DNA from: Desulfuromusa sp.
GTDB lineage: Bacteria; Desulfobacterota; Desulfuromonadia; Desulfuromonadales; Geopsychrobacteraceae
DNA length: 64,000 nt
NCBI GenBank assembly: GCA_021647765.1
Contig: JAKIUD010000007.1
Span: forward strand, 10,380-74,379
Direction of reading: 5' to 3'
The notes beneath the pieces were generated by a model. The model was not told where the DNA came from, did no database searches, and was given only the letters and a program-made list of their open reading frames with translations. The number at the start of each line of letters is the position of its first letter. Positions within the stretch are counted from its first letter, which is position 1. This document shows positions 58,191 to 64,000 of this stretch, piece by piece. The position numbers were made by a program, and so were the translations under genes.

Positions 58191-60929
58191 TCACTGCAAA
58201 GGCTTTGGAATGAGTAACGAAATATCTTGCTCAGTTGGGTTCACATAGATCCAGTAACCAATCCATGGAACCAGAATTGCCGAATCAACTCCAGCAGCAC
58301 TGGCAAATTCGTTACGATTCCCCCAATCTGTTCCAAGATAGGAGTAGACCCCATCAACAACCAGATTATTGGCTGCTGCAGTCAACCACAAAACTGGCAC
58401 AGCTGTTCCTAACCGAACGCTAATATCGGCTAAAGAGACATTTCCACCATAGGGATTGCTGATCAGATTCCAGCCTGATTTGATCTGAAATTCATGCACA
58501 TTGTCGGCAATTTCACCATAGATACTAAGATCAGCTAAAGTTGAATCCAAGCCACGTTTCAATACGTAGCCTTCACCAGACGCAATAGGTGCACCCGAAT
58601 CAGTCAGTTCAAATTGTCCACTAACTCCAGAAGCGGATTCCCAACGATAGACCTGACCGTCATTGAAAGCTTCGGTCGCATTTAAAGCATAAGCGTCGAT
58701 TCTGGAAGCAATACCAACAACATTTTTGCCATTAAGAAGTTCCACCGTCGGGCCGGGCAAATTCCCGCTCTGTGGATAACGCCACACTTGAGCACCAGAC
58801 AAATCTTCTGCACTGAAAAAGAATCGATGTGAGAAGGAAGCTCCTAAACGGGTCTTAAAGATATAATCAGCACCATTGGTAAGCACACCACCATCGATTT
58901 CCATCTCATATTTATATCCATCCAATATCAGGAAAACCTTCCGCTGAGCTCCAGTTACAGAATCACGCAGGACAACCCGGAAACGGTAATCCAGATCTTG
59001 CTTAGGTTTACTATCAACCAGGTTGTTCCTGTCATCACCACCATCAACGCGCTCAACACCGATCAGTCCAGACCCAGCAGGATCAAGGCTGAGCCCAGCA
59101 GGTATCGGGGTGAAAATCGCGGTAATCGTGTGGTGATCAGCGACATTTTCAAAATCATAAGTAGCGACCAAACCAACTGAAACATTATCCACCAACAAGT
59201 CGTTGATATAATATCCAGCCATTGGAGTCAGTTGATAACGCTGCATACCTCCATATAAAACCGAGGTGTCACCTTCTGGAGTAAGAAAGCCACCAACACC
59301 CGCAGTTGCCGAAATAACCCAACCGGATCGGGATGCGTCCAGCGGAAAACCATCACGCGTATCAGCAATGCCATCATTATCGTCATCCAGATCAGCGTTG
59401 TTACCGATTTGATCACCATCTGTATCTAGCCATTCATTAATATCATCCGGGAAAGCATCTAGATGATCGAGCACCCCATCACCGTCGGAGTCCTGATTCA
59501 CATAAGCACTCACCTCAATCGCAAAGGATGGTAGTGATGCACTGCTGTTGCTATCATTAACACTGATAATAATACCGGAGCTGGTCCCTACCTGTGATTC
59601 TGTCGGGCTTCCACTCAGTTCACCAGTTGAAGAATTAAAGGTTGCCCAGATCGGCCTATTGACAATGGAAAAGGTTATCTCATCACCATCAGGATCACTG
59701 GCAACCGGGGTAAAAGAGTAACTTGTCGTTGCCATGGTTGAAGTGTCAGGTGAACCACTGATGACAGGCGGACGATTACTGTTTGAGACTGTGATTGAAA
59801 CAGCCTCAGAATCGCTGAACAGACCATCCGTTACACTGAAGGTGACGGTAAAATTACCCGCCTGAGAATAATCAGGAGCCCAGCTGAACCGCTGCTGCGC
59901 GGCATCGAATACCGCCCCGAAAGGAAGACTGGAAGCACTGTAGGTCAGATTATCATTATTCGGATCGCTGGCAGACACAACAAATGTCAGCAGAGAATTC
60001 TCTCCGATCGATTGATTGCCGATAGAGTTCAGAACTGGCGCTTCGTTACCATTTCCAACCGTAAAAATGACATTTTCTGAATCGCTGAGTGACCCGTCAC
60101 TGGTCGAGAATAACACCTGGTACGTTCCAGCCTGATCATTCCCCGGAATCCAGCTGAATGAACGAGTTGAGGGGATAAAGACTGCCCCCGCAGGCAGGTT
60201 ACTTGCGCTGTAAGTGAGAGGATTATTATCTGGATCACTGGCATGGATGATGAGATTATAAGAATCACCCTCAGCCAGGCTCTGTGCGCCAATGGGATCC
60301 AGAACCGGCGGCTGGTTAACATTTGTGACGGTTATGGACATTGTTTCTGCGTCACTGGCACTGCCATCACTCACCGTGAATGTCACTGAATAGCTGCCCG
60401 ATTGATTGAATGCGGGAGTCCAGCTGAAAGCACCGGTAGAGCTGTTGACACTGGCACCAGCAGGAAGACCACTGGCACTATAGGTTAAACTGTCACCATC
60501 GGCATCCGTTGCTGAAACAGTAAAACTTAAAGTAGCTCCCTCAAGGATAGATCTATTACCGATGGCAGAAAGAACCGGCGGGTTATTTTCACCACCGACA
60601 GCAGGACTGGTAACAGTATTGGAATAGGTACTCTCATTATCCGAAGCATCGTAAGCAGTCACCGCAAAATAATGCTCCTCAGCATCAGGTAATCCATTCA
60701 CCGTAAAGGTCAGGACATTCCCGACATCGATGGGAGAACTCCCTTCTGTCGCTCCAGTACCATCCAATGGTGCCGTTGAAGATCCTGCAGCATAGTAGAT
60801 TTTGTAGCCGGTTATAGAACTGGGGCTGGGATCCCACGACAGGGTCACTGTTTTGCCCCATACGTTAGCAGAGAAACACACCATGACGACAATCAGCAGA
60901 AGAGTTTTTTCGATGATCAATCTTTTCAT
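58191..60929 (-). CDS. Large secreted protein with FN3, Ig-like and calcium-binding repeats
   Basis: 912 residues. A signal peptide ends near SANVWG; then a fibronectin type III domain (VTLSWDPSPSSITGYKIYY), about four tandem cadherin/He-PIG-type repeats with DPDxNxLTYSASxLPxGA, and a thrombospondin type 3-like calcium region (DSDGDGVLDHLDAFPDD, DLDDDNDGIADTRDGFP). The last about 250 residues are not recognised. Adhesin or matrix function is an inference from this layout. The ATG at 60929 has GGGAG 7 bases upstream; an upstream ATG at 60968 lies in the terminator and is not used in my view. Preceded by tandem GEMM-I riboswitches. Confidence 0.88.
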   Translation of the reverse strand: MKRLIIEKTLLLIVVMVCFSANVWGKTVTLSWDPSPSSITGYKIYYAAGSSTAPLDGTGATEGSSPIDVGNVLTFTVNGLPDAEEHYFAVTAYDASDNESTYSNTVTSPAVGGENNPPVLSAIGNRSILEGATLSFTVSATDADGDSLTYSASGLPAGASVNSSTGAFSWTPAFNQSGSYSVTFTVSDGSASDAETMSITVTNVNQPPVLDPIGAQSLAEGDSYNLIIHASDPDNNPLTYSASNLPAGAVFIPSTRSFSWIPGNDQAGTYQVLFSTSDGSLSDSENVIFTVGNGNEAPVLNSIGNQSIGENSLLTFVVSASDPNNDNLTYSASSLPFGAVFDAAQQRFSWAPDYSQAGNFTVTFSVTDGLFSDSEAVSITVSNSNRPPVISGSPDTSTMATTSYSFTPVASDPDGDEITFSIVNRPIWATFNSSTGELSGSPTESQVGTSSGIIISVNDSNSSASLPSFAIEVSAYVNQDSDGDGVLDHLDAFPDDINEWLDTDGDQIGNNADLDDDNDGIADTRDGFPLDASRSGWVISATAGVGGFLTPEGDTSVLYGGMQRYQLTPMAGYYINDLLVDNVSVGLVATYDFENVADHHTITAIFTPIPAGLSLDPAGSGLIGVERVDGGDDRNNLVDSKPKQDLDYRFRVVLRDSVTGAQRKVFLILDGYKYEMEIDGGVLTNGADYIFKTRLGASFSHRFFFSAEDLSGAQVWRYPQSGNLPGPTVELLNGKNVVGIASRIDAYALNATEAFNDGQVYRWESASGVSGQFELTDSGAPIASGEGYVLKRGLDSTLADLSIYGEIADNVHEFQIKSGWNLISNPYGGNVSLADISVRLGTAVPVLWLTAAANNLVVDGVYSYLGTDWGNRNEFASAAGVDSAILVPWIGYWIYVNPTEQDISLLIPKPLQ

Positions 60930-60966
60930 TTTTTTCTCCCGATGCCCTTTCAATAATTGACCGGAC

Positions 60967-61010
60967 AAAAAATGCGCTCACCTCTGTTGCCGGAGATGAG
61001 CGCATTTTTT
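60967..61010 (-). terminator. Expression-platform terminator of riboswitch 1
   Basis: AATGCGCTCA..TGAGCGCATT stem with T6 on the minus strand, between the aptamer and the start codon. The loop has CGGCAAC, which is complementary to GTTGCCG of the aptamer. Confidence 0.85.
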
Positions 61011-61041
61011 TCCAAACCAGGAGCGGGGAAAATGCACTGCA

Positions 61042-61126
61042 TTCTCTTCGGCAACCCGGCTATCCTGAAATTGAGGACCCGTGGCTTTGCGACACCAGAT
61101 TTCTCTGGTTTTGCCCTTTCGGAGAT
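61042..61126 (-). ncRNA. GEMM-I cyclic dinucleotide riboswitch 1 (gene-proximal)
   Basis: On the minus strand: CCGAAAGGGCAAAACC, a short hairpin closed by GAAA, GGTGTCGCAAAGCCACGGG, then a second hairpin ending AGGATAGCCGGGTTGCCG. This is the GEMM-I layout (GGGCAAAxCC, GACGCAAAGCC and tetraloop-receptor-like P3). It senses c-di-GMP or the related cGAMP; the preceding AGGG fits a G in the position that favours c-di-GMP, but I would not call the ligand from sequence. It lies about 110 bp before the gene start. Confidence 0.9.
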
Positions 61127-61184
61127 GATTTATGTTCTTTTTTACAGCACTTTTCTCCTGTGCTGTGATTATACAATCTGTCCA

Positions 61185-61367
61185 GAATAGCGCTAGTTTA
61201 AGGAATTTTGCAGTAATCTCGGGACTGTCCCCAGGGTTATCGGGGGCTGTCCCAAGAGTTTACGAGCCACGAAGAACCGCAGTGGTTTGCACCGCAAAAG
61301 CCTGTGACAGCCCCCATGCGGGGACAGTCCCGTTTTTGCTGGAGATTTCCTTAAACTAGCGCCATTC
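61185..61367. repeat. Palindromic repeat family 1, copy 8 (between the riboswitches)
   Basis: 183 bp complete copy, arms GAATAGCGCTAGTTTAAGG and CCTTAAACTAGCGCCATTC. Possible 11-bp target duplication: CAATCTGTCCA on one side and CAATATGTCCC on the other (9 of 11 equal). Confidence 0.93.
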
Positions 61368-61402
61368 CAATATGTCCCCTTACGATATTTAATTAAATCC
61401 AC

Positions 61403-61437
61403 AAAAAAACGCCCACCCCGTTGCCGAAGTGAGCGTT
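61403..61437 (-). terminator. Expression-platform terminator of riboswitch 2
   Basis: AAACGCTCAC..GGTGGGCGTTT stem with T7 on the minus strand. The loop has CTTCGGCAAC, the exact complement of GTTGCCGAAG in riboswitch 2. Confidence 0.85.
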
Positions 61438-61479
61438 TCTCAAGTCATATTTTATAAAAGGCTTGAAGAAGTCCGCTGA

Positions 61480-61566
61480 ATCTTCTTCGGCAACCCGGCT
61501 GTCCTTAACTTGAGGATCCGTGGCTTTGCGTCACCGGATCACTCCGGCTTTGCCCTTTCGGTAGAT
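61480..61566 (-). ncRNA. GEMM-I cyclic dinucleotide riboswitch 2 (gene-distal)
   Basis: On the minus strand: CCGAAAGGGCAAAGCC, hairpin CCGGAGTGATCCGG, TGACGCAAAGCCACGG, hairpin TCCTCAAGTTAAGGA and CAGCCGGGTTGCCGAAG. It fits the GEMM-I consensus as well as copy 1 does. Its terminator follows about 45 nt later. With copy 1 it makes a tandem arrangement over the same operon. Confidence 0.92.
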
Positions 61567-61651
61567 AGCTATTCGCTAAATATTTGTCTTGTACGACAGG
61601 ATATATTGATCAAATAAATAAATCAAGAGAAAATGAAAACAGGCTCATCTT

Positions 61652-62248
61652 TCATGGAACATTATCTCCCAAGACTCGTACTCCTGCCAGTTCCAGCATG
61701 TTGACAAGTTTTATCAACGGGAGCCCAATCAGCGAATTATAGTCCTCTCCCTCCATCTTCTCCATCAAAGTAATCCCCAAGCCTTCTATTTTAAAAGAGC
61801 CGGCACAGTCAAACGGTTTTTCTCTCTGTAAATAATTAAAAACCTGTTCATCCGTCAGATTTCTGAAACTGACCGAAAAAGTTGCATAATCTGTCTGAAC
61901 CGTGCCACTCCGGCTATCCAATAATGCCAATCCAGTATAGAAACAGAGGGTTTTTCCAACCATCTGTTTCAATTGCTGAAACGCAGCATCCAGATTGCCC
62001 GCTTTTCCAACAGGTCTATTGCGTTGATCAACAAATACCTGATCAGAGCCGATAATTAAAGCGTCAGGATAACTCTCCACCAGACTCTGAGCTTTACCAA
62101 GAGCGAGATGGCGAACCAGCAATGCCGGAGCCACATTGGGATCGATCTTTTCAATAAAAGTGGGTGCGACAGAAACAAAAGGCAGTCGCAGCTGACGCAA
62201 AAGCTGTTGCCGATAAGGGCTGGTCGAAGCCAGAATAATTTTTCTCAT
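61652..62248 (-). CDS. maf: Maf-family nucleotide pyrophosphatase
   Basis: 198 residues; hydrolyses non-canonical or modified nucleoside triphosphates, linked to cell-division arrest. IILASTSPYRQQLL at the start, IIGSDQVFVD and AGSFKIEGLGITLMEKMEGEDYNSLIGLPL with the conserved acidic residues. The YceF-like form (SxxR at the start with YRQ) seems more likely than the classic Maf. AAGGAA is 6 bases before the ATG. Gap to the next gene is 41 bp. Confidence 0.92.
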   Translation of the reverse strand: MRKIILASTSPYRQQLLRQLRLPFVSVAPTFIEKIDPNVAPALLVRHLALGKAQSLVESYPDALIIGSDQVFVDQRNRPVGKAGNLDAAFQQLKQMVGKTLCFYTGLALLDSRSGTVQTDYATFSVSFRNLTDEQVFNYLQREKPFDCAGSFKIEGLGITLMEKMEGEDYNSLIGLPLIKLVNMLELAGVRVLGDNVP

Positions 62249-62289
62249 CAGGATTCCTTTTTTCGCCCGACCCCATTCTCAAGCAACCA

Positions 62290-62667
62290 TTAAGCTGCCA
62301 GATGGTGGGTCGGACAATATTCAGTAGATTTACGACTCACCCCCGCAAATAATTGATTGCACTCCCTGGCCGAGTTCATTCTCTGCAACAAACTTTTAAC
62401 TTCAGACAACATTTGCTCCAGTAACAACGACTGGTCAACTGCATCAGAAAAGGACTCTATCCCTCCGGACTCACTCCATACCGGAAGAATCTGGGCATAC
62501 TCTTCATCCCCCAGAAAAACCTCACCCCAGAATTCACAGCTTCCATCGCCAATCAACCCACGGATCACGCCGGTTGATTCAGCACCGGAACATTGTAAAT
62601 CTATATCACGAATGTCAAAGTAGATGCTGCATTCTTTTGTGCCACTTGCCGGGGATAACCAGATCAT
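62290..62667 (-). CDS. Hypothetical protein
   Basis: 125 residues, no family recognised. The first 70 residues look beta-rich (CSIYFDIRDIDLQCSGAES, GSCEFWGEVFLG); the C-terminus has a Cys and His pair (EYCPTHHLAA). GGAGG is 5 bases before the ATG, which supports a real gene. It lies 41 bp before maf on the same strand and may be co-transcribed. Confidence 0.6.
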   Translation of the reverse strand: MIWLSPASGTKECSIYFDIRDIDLQCSGAESTGVIRGLIGDGSCEFWGEVFLGDEEYAQILPVWSESGGIESFSDAVDQSLLLEQMLSEVKSLLQRMNSARECNQLFAGVSRKSTEYCPTHHLAA

Positions 62668-62749
62668 CGCTTCCTCCTTTAGAAAGTTATCGAGTTACCA
62701 CCTATTTTACACAGTCGTGTGTCAGATAATGTCACACTTGCAGATTGTT

Positions 62750-63754
62750 TTATTGAAAATCCACAGCACTCCGCAACCCGGATAGAAATTTCTTGCGTAG
62801 CGGCTCGGGGCTGACAACTCGGACATGAGGAATAAATGAATATAACCAGGAGAGAATTTCTTTATCACCACTGGCGCTGAAACGGATCATCAGCGAACCA
62901 TCCTGGTGATTTTCAATCTGCTGATCAGGATGCCAGATTCGCTCGCGGATCAGATGTGCAACTTCTTGATCAAAGAATAATTCCAGTTGTTGCAACTCAC
63001 CCTCATTAATCAAACCAAAGGCCGTTCCGGTCAGCATTTCAACCCGATAATTTTCAGGAACTTCAAAGCGCTCAGTCTGCACTTCAACTTTCTCAATCCG
63101 CTCAACAGCAAATAACCGGAGAGCCTTTCGATTATGGGCATAACCACCAATATAGAGTCCGTTTTTAAAAAACAGGAGGGTGTAAGGATTAATCAAGTAA
63201 CTTGCCCGGCGTCGCTTTGCCGGTTGATAATGGATCAGACACTGCTGTTGTTTCAACAACGCCTGACGCAAATCCTCCAGCAGTTGATGTTGTTGGGAAT
63301 AGTCCTTAACCCCCAGGAATCTGGGTGCCGAAGCTTCCGCAATTCGTTCCAGATGAGCGACACTGCGCGGCGGAAGATTAGAACGAATTCGGGAAAAAAT
63401 GGATTCAAGATCGTCCTGAAATGGGGTTCCCTGCAAAAACGCCAACTGACCACGACACAGATAGAGAGTCATCAACTCTTCAAGTGAAAATATAATCGGT
63501 GGAATTTTGCTGAAGCCGGAGATAAAACCATAGAGGACACACCCATCATCCTGACGTTCGCTGACCAAAGGATAGCCCGCATCCAGAAGTGCCTGCAGAT
63601 CCCGGTAGATTGTCCGCCGTGTCACCTGACACTCTTCCACCAGCTCATCAACCGTAGCCCCGTAACGCGCCTCAAGAATCCGGATCAGATCATGAAGACG
63701 CGCAGCCTGACTGTATTTTTTGGGGGTTCGTCCAGGTTTGTTTTTTATAATCAT
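62750..63754 (-). CDS. WYL-domain transcription regulator
   Basis: 334 residues. N-terminal helix-turn-helix of the HTH_11/DeoR kind (GATVDELVEECQVTRRTIYRDLQALLDAGYPL), then a WYL ligand-binding domain (YLINPYTLLFFKNGLYIGGYAH and LRLFAVERIEKVEV) and a C-terminal extension. Such regulators answer to nucleic-acid or nucleotide signals, including in defence and DNA repair. The target is unknown. Only weak ribosome-site sequence is seen before the ATG. Confidence 0.88.
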   Translation of the reverse strand: MIIKNKPGRTPKKYSQAARLHDLIRILEARYGATVDELVEECQVTRRTIYRDLQALLDAGYPLVSERQDDGCVLYGFISGFSKIPPIIFSLEELMTLYLCRGQLAFLQGTPFQDDLESIFSRIRSNLPPRSVAHLERIAEASAPRFLGVKDYSQQHQLLEDLRQALLKQQQCLIHYQPAKRRRASYLINPYTLLFFKNGLYIGGYAHNRKALRLFAVERIEKVEVQTERFEVPENYRVEMLTGTAFGLINEGELQQLELFFDQEVAHLIRERIWHPDQQIENHQDGSLMIRFSASGDKEILSWLYSFIPHVRVVSPEPLRKKFLSGLRSAVDFQ

Positions 63755-63838
63755 TATAAATTTCTAGATAGTATCAATTAACTTTATATGTAAAGAAATC
63801 CGACAGTAAACAAAGACTAAAACACTTTGGACAGCCCC

Positions 63839-63875
63839 AAATGGCACTAATTTAAGTAATACTGTAGTAAATTCG
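63839..63875. repeat. Palindromic repeat family 1, copy 9 (cut by the IS element)
   Basis: AAATGGCACTAATTTAAGTA and the following TACTGTAGTAAATTCG match the arm and first internal bases of family 1; the copy stops where the IS110-type end starts. Confidence 0.75.
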
Positions 63876-64000
63876 ATGAGATGGTCTCCCCCGCTTCACT
63901 CATCGGCGTCAATGCGCCATGATGGTAATCAATCATTCCATCAACAGAAACGAGAGGAGACCACCATGAAGATTACCACTATCGGTTTAGACTTGGCAAA
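63876..64000 (+). mobile_element. Left end of an IS110-family insertion sequence
   Basis: About 90 bp of non-coding sequence, with ATGGTCTCC and GGAGACCACCAT as inverted repeats around a small GGCG..CGCC hairpin, then the start of a transposase. IS110-family elements have such structured end regions, some of which make a bridge RNA. The right end is outside the window. Confidence 0.7.
63966..64000 (+). CDS. IS110-family transposase, N-terminus only
   Basis: Twelve codons are visible: MKITTIGLDLAK. The GLDLAK start is typical of the DEDD transposases of IS110/IS1111 elements, where the Asp is the first catalytic acid. AGGAG is 6 bases before the ATG. The rest lies outside. Confidence 0.75.
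   Translation, partial: MKITTIGLDLA

Overview
The window looks like a chromosomal segment of a bacterium of the Desulfuromonadales/Geobacterales type (former Deltaproteobacteria: Geobacter, Desulfuromonas, Pelobacter and relatives). The main clues are a frdCAB-type fumarate reductase/succinate dehydrogenase, GEMM-I (cyclic dinucleotide) riboswitches in front of a surface-protein operon, a short ArgA-type acetyltransferase alongside ArgJ, a MucR/Ros zinc-finger regulator and a long acidic response regulator next to CheW-like proteins. The assignment is by family knowledge only. Most genes lie on the minus strand in short, tightly packed operons; I saw no rRNA, tRNA or CRISPR array.

Layout. 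0-12 kb: a truncated GAF-domain protein, frdBAC, valS, an acidic response regulator with two CheW-like proteins, a dGTPase-like HD hydrolase and MucR. 12-24.5 kb: a DUF2914 protein, deoB, argJ, a hybrid REC-GAF-histidine kinase, secA, an M23 peptidase, an ArgA-like acetyltransferase, recN and nadK. 24.5-28.4 kb: rarA with an exported YidD-like protein, the 3' remnant of a YoeB-type toxin gene, a nitroreductase and queG. 28.6-34.1 kb: the cell-shape cluster mreB-mreC-mreD-mrdA-rodA. 34.3-42.2 kb (plus strand): a PpiD/SurA-like foldase and purC, then a three-gene set of a membrane PAS/degenerate-kinase protein fused to a DnaQ-like exonuclease, a second DnaQ-like exonuclease, and an acetyl-CoA-synthetase-like protein with altered catalytic motifs. 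42.6-44.3 kb: a small membrane protein, a zinc-ribbon protein and an orphan Cas6-like RAMP protein. 44.6-56.9 kb: tgt, a dihydrolipoamide-dehydrogenase-like flavoprotein, a 4-OT tautomerase, a cold-shock protein, rlpA, accA, dnaE, guaC and a DUF3422 protein. 56.9-61.6 kb: a lipoprotein and a large Ig-like/FN3 secreted protein behind two tandem GEMM-I riboswitches. 61.6-64 kb: maf, a small hypothetical gene, a WYL regulator and the start of an IS110-family element.

Repeats. Two families of short palindromic elements fill many intergenic gaps. Family 1 is about 182 bp, has GGGACTGTCCCC cores, at least nine full or partial copies, and 11-bp flanking direct repeats at two copies. Family 2 is about 127 bp with five copies in one orientation, four of them touching or within a few bases of the stop codon of the preceding minus-strand gene. 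One family-1 copy separates the two riboswitches, another is cut by the IS110 element, and in three places the two families sit side by side or are fused.

The points I consider most worth follow-up are the tandem riboswitch locus, the exonuclease/pseudo-Acs operon, the orphan Cas6-like gene, and the two repeat families with their fixed relation to gene ends.
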